Notes under the pieces: model-generated
Seen by the model: the letters and a program-made list of their open reading frames with translations, nothing else
What the model was told of the DNA's origin: nothing
Databases searched by the model: none
Part shown: positions 6,672 through 16,300 of the stretch, piece after piece
Layout: each line of letters starts with the position of its first letter
Numbering within the stretch: position 1 is the stretch's first letter
DNA from: Microcaldota archaeon
Lineage (GTDB): Archaea > Micrarchaeota > Micrarchaeia > Norongarragalinales > Norongarragalinaceae
Reading direction: 5' to 3'
Assembly: GCA_016188965.1 (NCBI GenBank)
Contig: JACPGT010000009.1
Span: forward strand, 1-44,863
DNA length: 44,863 nt
Position numbers and translations under genes: made by a program

Positions 6672-7730
6672 ATGAAACAAACAACAACGAACCTCGAGCC
6701 GTACGCATGGGAGGCGTCCAGCCGCCAGATTGCACGCGAACAAGGGTTGGATGAACGGCAAATCGTCCGTTTCGACATGAACACTTCCCCGTATTTGTCG
6801 GACGCGGTGAGGGAGCGGATTGGCACGTTGGAAACAATCCCGGCGAACGAGTACCCGAGTCCGGATTACGGCGAACTCCTGGAATCGGTGGGACAGTATT
6901 GCAGAGTGGACCCGTCGCAAGTGGTCCTGGGTGCGGGGGCCGACGAAGTGATTGACACCGTGGCCAAGAATTTCCTGCAAAACGGCGGAAAAAGCGTGAT
7001 TTCAACGCCGACGTACTCCATGTTCCGCGTGTCGTCGCAGACGTACGGCGCGAAAGTGGTGGAAGTGCCGCGCGCAGACGGTTTCGCGTTGGATACGGAT
7101 GCATTGGCCGACGCCTCGAAAGACGCGGCGCTGGCGTGGGTCTGCAACCCGAATTCGCCGACGGGCAATGCCGAACCGGTGGAAAAAATCCGTGAATTGC
7201 TGGAAAAGACGGAATGCACCGTCATCTTGGACGAGGCGTACGGCGAATTCGGGGGGCAAAGCGCGTTGCCGTTGGTTGACCGGTTTGAGAAGCTCATCGT
7301 GGTGCGCACCCTATCCAAGGCGTTCGGACTGGCCGGCGCCCGCGTGGGCTACGCCGTGACCAATCAAGAAACGGCCGAGCGCTTGAACCGCGTCCGGTTG
7401 CCCAACAGCCTTTCGTCATATTCCGCCGAACTGGCCCGAACCGCGTTGAGCCCGGCGGGGGTTGCACAAATGAAGGCCGACGTGGCCCGGATTGCGGCCG
7501 AAAGAGGACGCGTCCAAAAGGGATTGGGGAAAAAATTCAAGACGTACCCGTCTGTGGCCAACTTCCTGCTCGTCGATTTGGGCGATTCAGCCGAAGAAAC
7601 AGTCAAAGCATTGCTCGAAAAGGGTTTGGTGGTGCGGAATTTGTCGGAAAAACCGCAGACACGCGGCTGCATCCGCATCACCGTCCGAAGCCGTCAAGAA
7701 AACGACCGGTTGTTGGAGGCGCTGATATGA
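6672..7730 (+). CDS. hisC: histidinol-phosphate aminotransferase
   Basis: PLP fold-type I aminotransferase converting imidazole acetol phosphate to histidinol phosphate. Motifs: GAGADEVID at the cofactor-phosphate region, CNPNSPTGN, DEAYGEFGG, and the PLP lysine in RTLSKAFGLAGARVGYA. The length of 352 residues is usual. ATG 6672 lies six bases after the hisD stop and is preceded by GAAGGAAG, a usable ribosome-binding site. Its stop overlaps the hisB start by four bases (ATGA). Confidence 0.95.
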   Translation: MKQTTTNLEPYAWEASSRQIAREQGLDERQIVRFDMNTSPYLSDAVRERIGTLETIPANEYPSPDYGELLESVGQYCRVDPSQVVLGAGADEVIDTVAKNFLQNGGKSVISTPTYSMFRVSSQTYGAKVVEVPRADGFALDTDALADASKDAALAWVCNPNSPTGNAEPVEKIRELLEKTECTVILDEAYGEFGGQSALPLVDRFEKLIVVRTLSKAFGLAGARVGYAVTNQETAERLNRVRLPNSLSSYSAELARTALSPAGVAQMKADVARIAAERGRVQKGLGKKFKTYPSVANFLLVDLGDSAEETVKALLEKGLVVRNLSEKPQTRGCIRITVRSRQENDRLLEALI

Positions 7731-8314
7731 GAAAAGCGGACATCGCGCGCAAGACGACAGAGACGGACGTCCGCCTCACGCTGGATTTGGATGGCACCGG
7801 AAAGTATGCCAACCGCACGGGCGTCGCGTTTTTCGACCACATGCTGGACTTGTTCGTCAAACACGGCTCGTTCGACTTGGACACCGGGGTAAAAGGGGAT
7901 TTGGACGTCGAAGCGCACCACACGGTGGAAGACGTCGGCATCGCACTAGGCCAGGCGTTCCGCCAGGCATTGGGCGGCAAGCTCGGCATCCGGCGCTACG
8001 GCTCGGCCTTGATTCCCATGGACGAAGCGTTGGCGTTGTGCGCCGTCGACTTCGGCGGCCGCGCCTACTGCGTCGTGGACGTACCCCTGCAGCGCGACCA
8101 AATCGGCGGTTTTCCGACCGAGTTGTTGGTGGATTTCTTCGAAGCGTTCGCCCGCGAAGCGCAGGCCAACGTGCACGTCAAGTTGCTGTACGGACGAAAC
8201 GACCACCACAAGATCGAAGCGGCATTCAAAGCATTCGCCCGCGCGTGCAGGCTTGCCGCTGAATTGGACCCGCGTGCAAAAGACGCGTTGCCTTCGACGA
8301 AGGGATTGTTATGA
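7727..8314 (+). CDS. hisB: imidazoleglycerol-phosphate dehydratase
   Basis: 195-residue monofunctional IGP dehydratase. The two metal-binding His/Glu repeats are visible: FFDHMLDLFVKHG and then VEAHHTVEDVGI in the first half, and GRNDHHKIEAAFKAFARA in the second. It lacks the N-terminal HAD histidinol-phosphatase domain of enterobacterial HisB, so that step needs a separate enzyme, which is not found in the operon. Four-base overlaps with hisC and hisH suggest translational coupling. Confidence 0.95.
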   Translation: MRKADIARKTTETDVRLTLDLDGTGKYANRTGVAFFDHMLDLFVKHGSFDLDTGVKGDLDVEAHHTVEDVGIALGQAFRQALGGKLGIRRYGSALIPMDEALALCAVDFGGRAYCVVDVPLQRDQIGGFPTELLVDFFEAFAREAQANVHVKLLYGRNDHHKIEAAFKAFARACRLAAELDPRAKDALPSTKGLL

Positions 8315-8877
8315 AGCCGAGGATCCGCGTTTTGGATGCCGGTTACGGCAATGTGTTCAGCGTGCGCCAAGCTTTGCTCAAGGCGGGCGCGCGCATCGTG
8401 GAGGAAGGAGAGGACGGCGTCGTGCTGCCGGGGGTGGGCGCGTTTGACACCGCGGCGGGCAAACTCGCGCAAGCTAAAGAGGCTTTGGAAGACAAAAAGC
8501 CGTTCTTGGGCATCTGCTTAGGCATGCAGTTGCTCTTCCAGCGAAGCAAGGAAGGACAAGCAAACGGATTGGGCGTGTTGAAAGGAACGGTCCGAAAGAT
8601 GAAGAACAAGACGCTGCCGCACATGGGCTGGAACACGGTGGAATTCGAGGATTCGCGGCTGGCCGAAGGAATCGAAAAGCCATGGTTCTACTTCGTGCAC
8701 AGCTTTGCCTGCCCACAGAGCCGCTTCGTCAATGGATGGACGGAGTACGGCCAACGGTTCGCATCAGTGGTGGAGAAGGAAAACGTGTTCGGCGTGCAGT
8801 TCCACCCGGAAAAAAGCGGCCAAAGCGGGGCAACGCTGTTGGAGAATTTCGTGGAGGTCGTGCGGCAATGGAAGTGA
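8311..8877 (+). CDS. hisH: imidazole glycerol phosphate synthase, glutamine amidotransferase subunit
   Basis: Class I glutamine amidotransferase that supplies ammonia to HisF. The catalytic triad can be placed: nucleophile Cys69 in LGICLGMQLLF, with His165 and Glu167 in GVQFHPEKSG. The oxyanion-strand motif LPGVGAFD lies at about residues 39-46. It overlaps hisB by four bases and hisA by ten, as expected for a tightly packed operon. Confidence 0.95.
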   Translation: MKPRIRVLDAGYGNVFSVRQALLKAGARIVEEGEDGVVLPGVGAFDTAAGKLAQAKEALEDKKPFLGICLGMQLLFQRSKEGQANGLGVLKGTVRKMKNKTLPHMGWNTVEFEDSRLAEGIEKPWFYFVHSFACPQSRFVNGWTEYGQRFASVVEKENVFGVQFHPEKSGQSGATLLENFVEVVRQWK

Positions 8878-9569
8878 TTCCGGCCATCGACTTGTTCGCC
8901 GGCCGCATCGTCCGGCTGCACAAAGGCCGCCTGGAGCGCAAGACGGAATATCGGGGCCGGCCGTGGCAAACGGCTGCGTCGTTCGAGGAAAAAGGCGCCC
9001 GCTGGATCCACGTGGTGGACCTCAACGCGGCGTTTTCAGGCAAACCGGAAAACCTTGACACGTTCAGAGCCATCCGAAAAGCCACCACATGCCGGCTGCA
9101 GGTCGGTGGCGGCATCCGAAGCGGGGACTCGGCCCAAGCGTGGATAGATGCCGGAGCGGACCGCATCGTGCTATCCACATTATTATCCGAAGACTTCGCA
9201 ACCGCAGCGGCCATTGCTGAACAGTTCAAGGGCCGCGTATTGGCCTCGCTTGACTTGCGGGACGGCCGCTTCTGCATCCGCGGATGGAAGAAAACCGCAC
9301 CTATGCCCTCGCTTGACGCAGTCCGCGATGCCGGGTTTGCAGGCGTCGTGTTCACCGACGTGGCGGCCGATGGCACGCTTTGCGGACAGAACGGAGGCAT
9401 GTTGGACGGAATGCGGATACCCATGCCGTTTTTCGTCGCCGGCGGCGTCAACGGAACGGACGACGTCCGCGCGCTCAAGGCAAAAGGCGCGGCCGGCGTC
9501 ATCGTAGGCAAGAGCATCTACGAATCGGCGTTCCCACTGGTGGAAGCGTTGGAGGCGGCGCGATGCTAG
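8868..9569 (+). CDS. hisA: ProFAR isomerase
   Basis: (Beta/alpha)8 barrel of 233 residues isomerising ProFAR to PRFAR. The N-terminal catalytic Asp sits in VIPAIDLFAG and the second catalytic Asp in LASLDLRDG. Phosphate-binding glycine segments QVGGGIRSG and FVAGGVNG occupy the two half-barrels. ATG 8868 was chosen because it begins with the family's MxVIPAIDL; an upstream in-frame start would run 62 codons into hisH. Overlaps hisH by ten bases and hisF by seven. Confidence 0.95.
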   Translation: MEVIPAIDLFAGRIVRLHKGRLERKTEYRGRPWQTAASFEEKGARWIHVVDLNAAFSGKPENLDTFRAIRKATTCRLQVGGGIRSGDSAQAWIDAGADRIVLSTLLSEDFATAAAIAEQFKGRVLASLDLRDGRFCIRGWKKTAPMPSLDAVRDAGFAGVVFTDVAADGTLCGQNGGMLDGMRIPMPFFVAGGVNGTDDVRALKAKGAAGVIVGKSIYESAFPLVEALEAARC

Positions 9570-10312
9570 CCAAACGCATCATCGCCTGCCTGGACGTACG
9601 CAGCGGCCGCGTAGTCAAAGGCGTGCGCTTTGGAAACCTGAAGAATGCGGGAAGCCCGGCGGCGCGTGCCGCGGCGTACGAAGCACAGGGCGCGGATGAA
9701 ATCGTAGTGCTGGACGTGAGCGCCACGCGTCAGAAGCGGCTGGCGTTCGCGGCAACCGTGCGGCAAGTCGCGTCCGCCTTAAGCATCCCGCTGACGGTGG
9801 GCGGAGGCATCCGCTCGCTTCAAGACGCGGAAAAACTGTTCCGAAGCGGCGCGGACAAAGTCAGCCTCAATACGGCGGCCGTGCAAGACCCCGCGTTGGT
9901 GCGACAATTGGCCCGCGAATTCGGCTCGCAAAGCGTGGTGGTGGCCATTGATTCTAAACAACAAGGGCGCGGTTGGAACGTATTCACGCACGCCGGAACG
10001 TCCGACAGCGGCCTGGGGGCCGTGGCGTGGGCCAAGCAAGCCGAAGGATTCGGCACAGGGGAGTTGCTGGTCACGAGCATGGACCGAGATGGCACGCGGC
10101 AAGGCTTCGATATGGCCTTGTTGCAAGCCGTCAAGAAAGCCGTACGGGTGCCGGTCGTGGCCTCGGGCGGCGCCGGCAAACCGGATGACTTCCGGCAGGC
10201 ATTGCAAGTGGCGGATGCGGCGTTGGCCGCGGGCGTCCTGCACTCCGGAAAGCTGACCGTGGGACAAATCAAGACGTATCTGAAAAACAAGGGGTCGTTC
10301 GTGCGGGTATGA
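9563..10312 (+). CDS. hisF: imidazole glycerol phosphate synthase, cyclase subunit
   Basis: Barrel enzyme of 249 residues that joins PRFAR and ammonia from HisH to form IGP and AICAR. Visible are IIACLDVRSGRVVKGVRF (catalytic Asp), TVGGGIRS, the second catalytic Asp in TSMDRDGTRQGFD, and VVASGGAGKPDD. The ATG begins the family-typical MLAKRIIACLDV and is preceded by GGAGGCGGCG. It overlaps hisA and hisIE, so the HisF:HisH partners are made from the same message. Confidence 0.95.
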   Translation: MLAKRIIACLDVRSGRVVKGVRFGNLKNAGSPAARAAAYEAQGADEIVVLDVSATRQKRLAFAATVRQVASALSIPLTVGGGIRSLQDAEKLFRSGADKVSLNTAAVQDPALVRQLAREFGSQSVVVAIDSKQQGRGWNVFTHAGTSDSGLGAVAWAKQAEGFGTGELLVTSMDRDGTRQGFDMALLQAVKKAVRVPVVASGGAGKPDDFRQALQVADAALAAGVLHSGKLTVGQIKTYLKNKGSFVRV

Positions 10313-10896
10313 AACAAAAATCAGAAATCGGGGCAAAGTTGGTGCCGGTCGTAGTGCAGGATGCTTGCAGCAAAAACGTGCTCATGCTGGCCTACGTCAA
10401 TGCAGAAGCGTTGAAAAAGACAAAAAAGACGAAAAAAGCCTGGTTCTATAGCCGCTCCCGCGGACGGCTTTGGAAAAAAGGCGAAACCAGCGGCAACGAC
10501 ATGTTGGTGAAAAGCATCCGGTGGGACTGCGACCGTGACGCGTTGTTGTACCAAGTGGAACCTGCGGGGCCTGCGTGCCACACCGGAGGCCAGACGTGCT
10601 TCGGGCCCCGCGCATTCGGATTGGAACAATTGGCAAAAGACCTTGCCGCCAAAAAAGGCGTGCCTGATTCCTATACCGCCCGGTTGCTGGCGTCGCCGTG
10701 GCTTTTGGCGGAGAAGCTGTGCGAGGAAGGCGCGGAGTTGGCCGAAAGCCGGACGCGCAAGCAAGTGGTGTGGGAGGCGGCCGACGTCTTGTACTTCACG
10801 CTGGCCAAGCTTGCCGAATCCGGCGTGCCGCTGAAAGACGTCATCGCGGAGATGGAAAAACGCCACCGGAGAAAAGAAGCGGTGGCGTCGGAGTGA
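10309..10896 (+). CDS. hisIE: bifunctional phosphoribosyl-AMP cyclohydrolase / phosphoribosyl-ATP pyrophosphatase
   Basis: The N-terminal HisI domain (about residues 1-105) carries WDCDRDA (metal site) and CHTGGQTCFG (zinc cysteines). The C-terminal HisE domain (about 106-195) carries LLAEKLCEEGAELAES and VVWEAADVLYF, the all-alpha NTP pyrophosphatase metal motifs. Fused HisIE performs steps two and three of the pathway. It closes the operon; the next gene lies on the opposite strand. Many archaea encode hisI and hisE separately, so the fusion matches a bacterial-type operon. Confidence 0.95.
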   Translation: MKQKSEIGAKLVPVVVQDACSKNVLMLAYVNAEALKKTKKTKKAWFYSRSRGRLWKKGETSGNDMLVKSIRWDCDRDALLYQVEPAGPACHTGGQTCFGPRAFGLEQLAKDLAAKKGVPDSYTARLLASPWLLAEKLCEEGAELAESRTRKQVVWEAADVLYFTLAKLAESGVPLKDVIAEMEKRHRRKEAVASE

Positions 10897-11003
10897 TGGA
10901 GAGGAGCTACAGGTGCGTCCGGACGAAGTTCCAGCTATACCGTCCGTTGAACGCCAGCGCAGCGTCCAGCAGTCTGCCGAAATGGACGGCGGATGACGGC
11001 CCA

Positions 11004-11231
11004 TCATTCTCCTTCGACGTCATCCTCGTCCTCATCCTCCGCGTATTCATCCAAATCGACGTCCTCGTCGTCCTCGCCCGGCGACTCGAAGTCCCACGCC
11101 TGCTCCGCAAAAGCGCCTTCGGGCCAAACCAATGACGCGGCATCCGCCGGCCCCTGGACGAAAACTACTTGCCGCCAAAGCGAGTCATCGAATAACGCCA
11201 GCCGCAAATCGGCACCGCCTGGAAATCCCAT
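11004..11231 (-). CDS. hypothetical protein with a highly acidic C-terminal tail
   Basis: 75 residues. The first 45 look like a small folded domain (MGFPGGADLRLALFDDSLW), followed by a tail of almost only Asp and Glu (DEDVDLDEYAEDEDED). ATG 11231 is preceded by GAGGTG nine bases upstream, which favours it over the GTG at 11243. Acidic tails of this type often serve protein or basic-peptide binding (inference). Its end faces the end of hisIE, 107 bases away. No family recognised. Confidence 0.6.
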   Translation of the reverse strand: MGFPGGADLRLALFDDSLWRQVVFVQGPADAASLVWPEGAFAEQAWDFESPGEDDEDVDLDEYAEDEDEDDVEGE

Positions 11232-11403
11232 CCCACCAGCCACCTCGGTTCACGTTGCCCCCGGAGGCAAAAAGCCCAGATGGGTTGCGGAGTTAGAAAT
11301 TTTTATTAAAACCTGAAGCTGGACTTGCCGACCCGGTACACCGTTTCGCGGCAGACTTGACGATAAATACAAAAACAACAAGTAAGTTAAGAAAATAACG
11401 AGG

Positions 11404-11766
11404 TTAGAGTTCCGTGTACTTCTTGTTGTTCCCGAAGGCCTTCTCGACGGGGTATTTGGACTCGTTCTTGCGGAGTTTGGATTCAATAGCGTCGCTCAAA
11501 TCGACATTCATCTGGTCGGCGGCGCTGATGCAGTAGACGACGATGTCGGCCAGCTCGTCTTGGACTTCCTCGCGCTTGCGGGCGTCCTTCAGAAGGGACT
11601 CCACTTCATCCGGTGTCTTCCATTGGAATAATTCCAGCAATTCGTTGGCCTCGATCGAGATGCTAGCCGCCAGGTCTTTAGGGTTGTGGAATTGCTTCCA
11701 GCCTCGCGCGTCGCGAAAAAGCGCCACGCGGGCCTTGAGCTGCTCGACGGTGGTTCGGGAGTCCAT
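11404..11766 (-). CDS. MazG-like nucleotide pyrophosphohydrolase
   Basis: All-alpha NTP pyrophosphatase of about 120 residues resembling the MazG/dCTPase group. The metal site is read from SIEANELLELFQW (ExxE) and EVQDELADIVVYC (ExxD), and the family's C-terminal NESKYPVEKAFGNNKKY is well preserved. It probably hydrolyses a non-canonical or modified NTP to NMP and PPi as housecleaning. ATG 11766 is preferred over the TTG at 11796; a TATA-like TTATTAAT at about 11806-11813 would give a very short leader. Confidence 0.88.
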   Translation of the reverse strand: MDSRTTVEQLKARVALFRDARGWKQFHNPKDLAASISIEANELLELFQWKTPDEVESLLKDARKREEVQDELADIVVYCISAADQMNVDLSDAIESKLRKNESKYPVEKAFGNNKKYTEL

Positions 11767-11817
11767 AGGGAAAAGGTCTACAGGATTGATAGTCAAGCCC
11801 GGAATTAATAAGCCACG

Positions 11818-13311
11818 TCAGGGATGCGGATTTTTCCTCGGTTTGTTTTTCTTCCGGGACTTGACGGGCTTGCCTTCGACTTGGTTTTCACGCACACCGG
11901 AATCGGCGGCAGGCAACGGGTTGCTCTGCTCGTCGCCGGCGTGCCGGTGCGTGAAATGGTAGTGGACGGCCAAAAGCACGACGCCGAGGAAGACGGCGAA
12001 TCCCACGATGGAAAAATTGGTAGCGTCGGCGCTGGAAATGGGCGGAATCCAAGGCGGCTGGGCGGAAGCGGAGCGGGGAACGGATTGGACGGGCACGCCG
12101 GATTGGCCCTGTTCGTTGTCCGCCGGAGGCAGGACCAATTCGAAGGAGTAGGAGGATTGGAGGATTCCCGCATTCTTGGTGCCGACGCCGCTAATCGTCA
12201 GCACGACGGGGTACGTGCCGCGTGCGTCGGCCGGCACGTGCCACTGGATGTCGAACGTCGTGTTGCTGATGGGCCCGACCACGACCGGCGCATCCAGAGT
12301 GTACCAGTCCTGCGGAATACCGGAAAGCGTGAGGTTGACGTAGCGCAGAAAGCCGGTATAGAAAGACGAGATGGTGACGCGCGTCGTAGAGGGCCGGCCG
12401 GGCGTTACCGAGTCGAACTGTGCCGGGAGGCCGAAAATCGGAAAAAGTTCGTTCGACCGGGATGAAGCGCCGCCACCTCCACCGGTTGCGACTCCGGGTG
12501 TTCCTGCACTCGTGGAGCCTCCCGGACTCACGGAGCCCGGGTTACCGGTGGTTCCCGAAGGATTGTTGCTTCCGGCAGGAGCCGAGCCAGAGCCGGCAAC
12601 CGATGCGGTCTTGATTTCCGTCAGAGTGACGGGGTCGGCCACGGCACGGAATTCGACGGTGATGGCACAGGAACTGCCCGAAGATGAGGACTGCGTGACT
12701 TTCCACGAAGTGGACTGTATCGAGTCGGAAACGATGCCGAAACGTTGGGACGCCGCCTGGCCGGAGGACAGCGTGCACCCGCTTAAAGCGATTTCAGCCG
12801 TCAAATTGGCCGAACCGGCCAGGTTCAACGAAACGGAGACGTCGAACTCGCTGGAAAGGCTGGCGGTCGAAGACGAAGTGGAAACCGACGTGGTCTTGAT
12901 GGACAAGGCGTTGAGGGTCGCGTCGGCAAGCTTGGCCGCGTTGCCCGAACCGCCGTTGATCAGCAGGTCGCTGAATTTCTTTCCAGAACCTGGAGCGGAG
13001 GCCACGATGCCGGAAAAAGTGACGCTTAAAGTCGACCCTCTGGGCACGGAGTTGCCCGAAAAGGCGCCGGCGTAGGAAGTGGACGCCGTCCAACCGTTCA
13101 AGGAAGACAGCGTGACGGACGAAAGCGTCGCGTCGGTCTGGAGGTCGTCGTTGAGGATGACGGCGACGCAGTTGAACGGAACTCCGAGCTGCACGTTGGG
13201 CAGACCGCCGTTGCAGGAGAAATCCTGGACGGACAGCACGGCCGACGTCCAGGTCGAAAAAACCAACAGGGCCAGCAAGGCGAAGGGTAATGACTTGAAA
13301 AAAGTCCGCAT
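11818..13311 (-). CDS. secreted, C-terminally membrane-anchored surface protein, 497 aa
   Basis: N-terminal signal peptide (MRTFFKSLPFALLALLVFS), then a Ser/Thr/Ala-rich extracellular region with beta-rich character, and a Gly/Pro/Ser linker around residues 270-310 ending in a five-Gly run. A second beta-sandwich-like domain follows (VTPGRPSTTRVTISSFYTG ... WYTLDAPVVVGPISNTTFD), resembling NPCBM/CARDB-type repeats without certain assignment. One TM helix (FSIVGFAVFLGVVLLAVHY) and a basic cytoplasmic tail (KSRKKNKPRK) end the protein. The start ATG overlaps the stop of the upstream giant gene (TGATG), so the two are translationally coupled and probably form one surface complex in which this subunit supplies the membrane anchor (inference). 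Confidence 0.8.
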   Translation of the reverse strand: MRTFFKSLPFALLALLVFSTWTSAVLSVQDFSCNGGLPNVQLGVPFNCVAVILNDDLQTDATLSSVTLSSLNGWTASTSYAGAFSGNSVPRGSTLSVTFSGIVASAPGSGKKFSDLLINGGSGNAAKLADATLNALSIKTTSVSTSSSTASLSSEFDVSVSLNLAGSANLTAEIALSGCTLSSGQAASQRFGIVSDSIQSTSWKVTQSSSSGSSCAITVEFRAVADPVTLTEIKTASVAGSGSAPAGSNNPSGTTGNPGSVSPGGSTSAGTPGVATGGGGGASSRSNELFPIFGLPAQFDSVTPGRPSTTRVTISSFYTGFLRYVNLTLSGIPQDWYTLDAPVVVGPISNTTFDIQWHVPADARGTYPVVLTISGVGTKNAGILQSSYSFELVLPPADNEQGQSGVPVQSVPRSASAQPPWIPPISSADATNFSIVGFAVFLGVVLLAVHYHFTHRHAGDEQSNPLPAADSGVRENQVEGKPVKSRKKNKPRKNPHP

Positions 13312-16300
13312 CAGGAAGTCACCCAGAAGTACATCGACTTGATGGTCCCGGTCTGCGAGGCGTTCGTGCTGTGGACGAGGCTGACGCGGAGGTAGTTGGA
13401 GCCGGTGGGCCAGCCGCCGATAGGCGGCGTGACGTTCAGCGTGGCGCCGTACGTGGGGATGGTGAGGCTGCTCTGGCCGACCAGGCCGAAGCTGGACAGG
13501 TCGGAATACGTGCGCGAATTCTCGCGCCACTCGTTGCCGGCGTAGTGCTCAACGCGGGTGGCGTTGGCCGTAATCGCCACGCCGTTGATGTTTTGGATGC
13601 CATAGACCCGGTAGCCCACATTGCTTTGCACGCCGAAAGAATACTGGTACGATCCCGTGGCCGGATCGACGGGGTAGTGATACGCGTTGATGGCGGCGCG
13701 AGCGTACAAATAGGGCGACGACGCGGGCCGGACTATCTGGTTTTCACCGGCGAACTGAATATCCAGGTAGTTGTATCCTTCGGGCCAGGTGCCTTGCGGG
13801 GGTGCCACCACGACCGTGACCGGCCGGGCGTAGGCCGAGCCGTTGCCGTAATACGCCGTCGAGTTGACCAGGCATCCGCCGCTGGTGTTCCACGAATAGC
13901 AGTTGCCCACGATGAAGAATGCCGACTGGTACGCAGATGAGGCATAATCGTAGTACTGGATACGGGAAAGGTTGCCGGAGGATTGGCCGGTTCCGTCCGG
14001 CTGGCTCAGCGTCACGTTGAGGCTGACGTTGGACGTGACCGGCATCGTCGTGCTTCCCAATACGACGGCGGAGGCGCTGAAGGGCTGGACGCTGGACGAA
14101 AGCCAGTAGGTGTCCGTATTGTTGTCCGATTCGTCGCGGACGGTGACCTGAAGGCTTAACCACCCGCCGCTGGTGCTCCAGCGTCCGGTGTCGGCGGGAG
14201 GGCCGAAGGAATACGCGCGGGTGCTTCCGTTCCAGCTGGCATTGCCGTAGATGATGGCGTCGCGGGACTGTTGGCCATTGTTGGTATAACGCACTTCCCG
14301 AACGCTGATGAGCGTATAGTTGGACGTGGCCGTGGCAAGGCTCAGCCCGTTGGCCGTATCGGTCAGAGCCAGGGTCCCAGTCAGGTTCTGGGTGTATCCG
14401 ATGGCGGAGCCGTTCTGCACGACGCTGAATTGGAAGGGCCGTATGCCGAACCACAAGTTGGCGGTCTGCTCGTTGGATTGGTTGTCCCGCAAGCGCATCT
14501 CGCCCCAGTACCAGCCGGCAGGCCAGTTGCCTGAAATCTTCGAAACATTGATCGTGCCGGTTCCGTTGACCGTGGACGGGCTGAAGCGCAAATCGGCCGG
14601 ATATGCCAGTTCCTGCTGGCCCACGTTTTCGACCCAGCGGTACAGTTTGAGGCCGACGATGGTCGTGTTGATCAGTGACCCGGAAGAGCCCGAATAGGAA
14701 TTCTGCTGGTCCAAAGCCGTGGTGATATTGAAGCCCAAGTCGGACCGGCCGCGGCTTTGGTAGGCATAGGCGCCCGTGGTGAGGTTGACCGGCTGGGATT
14801 CGGCGTGGAAGGCCTTGATGGTGAACCATCCGTAGGACTGCTGGCGGGCAAGCGTGCCGTTGACGGATCCGTTCAGCTCCAGTAGGACGTTGTACGAACC
14901 GCTGGGCCAACGCGTGGCGGGCGACAGGGTCAGCAGGTGGGTGGCGTACGCCACGTTGCCAGCGTAGGGACTGGACTGGTTGATGGTGATGGGCGGCGCA
15001 GAGTACTCGGAAGCGGCCAGCTCAACCTGTCCGCTGACATCCCACGTGGAGATTTTCTTGACGCGCACGGTGAGGTTGCCGCCCAATGACGTTCCGCCGC
15101 TGTCGCCGTAGTCGCCAGCCTGCGTGATGCGCATGTACAGGCTGACGTTCTGATCGGGCGCGTTGGAGTACCGGTATTGGATGGCGGAGCCGGTGTTCTG
15201 GACTTGTTGGGCCCAGGCATCCCAGTTTCGGATTTCAAAATAGACGTCGCCGAAGTCTTCACGCCCGTCGGATGCCGTCAGACGGACGCGGGCCGTGTAG
15301 AAACCGGTGGGCCACGCGCCGGAAGGCGTCCGGTTGGCCGTCAACATCAAGGTACCCTGCCCGTTCGTCACGCTGGAGCCGTTCAGGCCGGTCGTGTTGT
15401 ATTCGAACGGGGTCCCGGTAGAGAACCACTCGCCGAAATTGCCGCGGAACTCGACGCGCTGCAAGGTCGCGGTGCCGGAAAGGCCCGTCGAGGACGACCA
15501 CCACCCGCTTCCCGCCTCATACGCCTGGAGGTTCATCGTGATGTTGCTGGACGGCTTGTTGATCCAGTTGCTGGGATAACCGTACACGAAGAACACGCGG
15601 GTTTCGAAATAGCCGGTGCCGACGTCCTGCATGAGTCCGTCCTGCGAACGGATGCTCAAGGAAACTTCGTGCCGGCCGGATTCCCACGCGCTCGCATTGG
15701 GCTTCAACGTGCACAAGTAGTGGCCGGAAGTGGACAAGGACTGGCACGTGCTGGCCGTGGCATTGAGCGTCTCGGCATGACCGGTTTCCAAGTTAAGCGC
15801 CTGCAGGATGCTCAACGACGCGTTGAGGACCGCCTGTTTGCGCGTGGAATCGAAGCGGCAGGCGCTGCCGCGTCCGTACGACGCCGAACCTAAAGCCGCC
15901 TCGACGGTGGACGAGTTGGCGCTGACGGTGTTTTCCGCCTGGAGCACGGTCAACTGGAGGTACAACGTGTCCGACGGCTTGAACTGCCACACGTAGTCGG
16001 ACGAGCCTTCATCCAAACTGGCCTTGGCGGAAAAACACGTGTCGTACGGGTTCGAAAAGAACCGCGTGGACGTCTTGGCGCTGCCGTTGTTCACGTACAA
16101 CTCGACGGAATACAGCCCGCCAATCTTGGGCACGTCCAGGACGAGACGGTTGGATGACGCGTTCCACGCCCACTGCAACACGTCGTCCGAAGCATTCATC
16201 AAAGACACGCTCGTTTCGGTGTAATTCATGCGCAAGCCGGATGCATACACCACCGCCGCGACCTGTGCGGAGCTGACGTTGACGTCGGCCGTGGCGTTGC

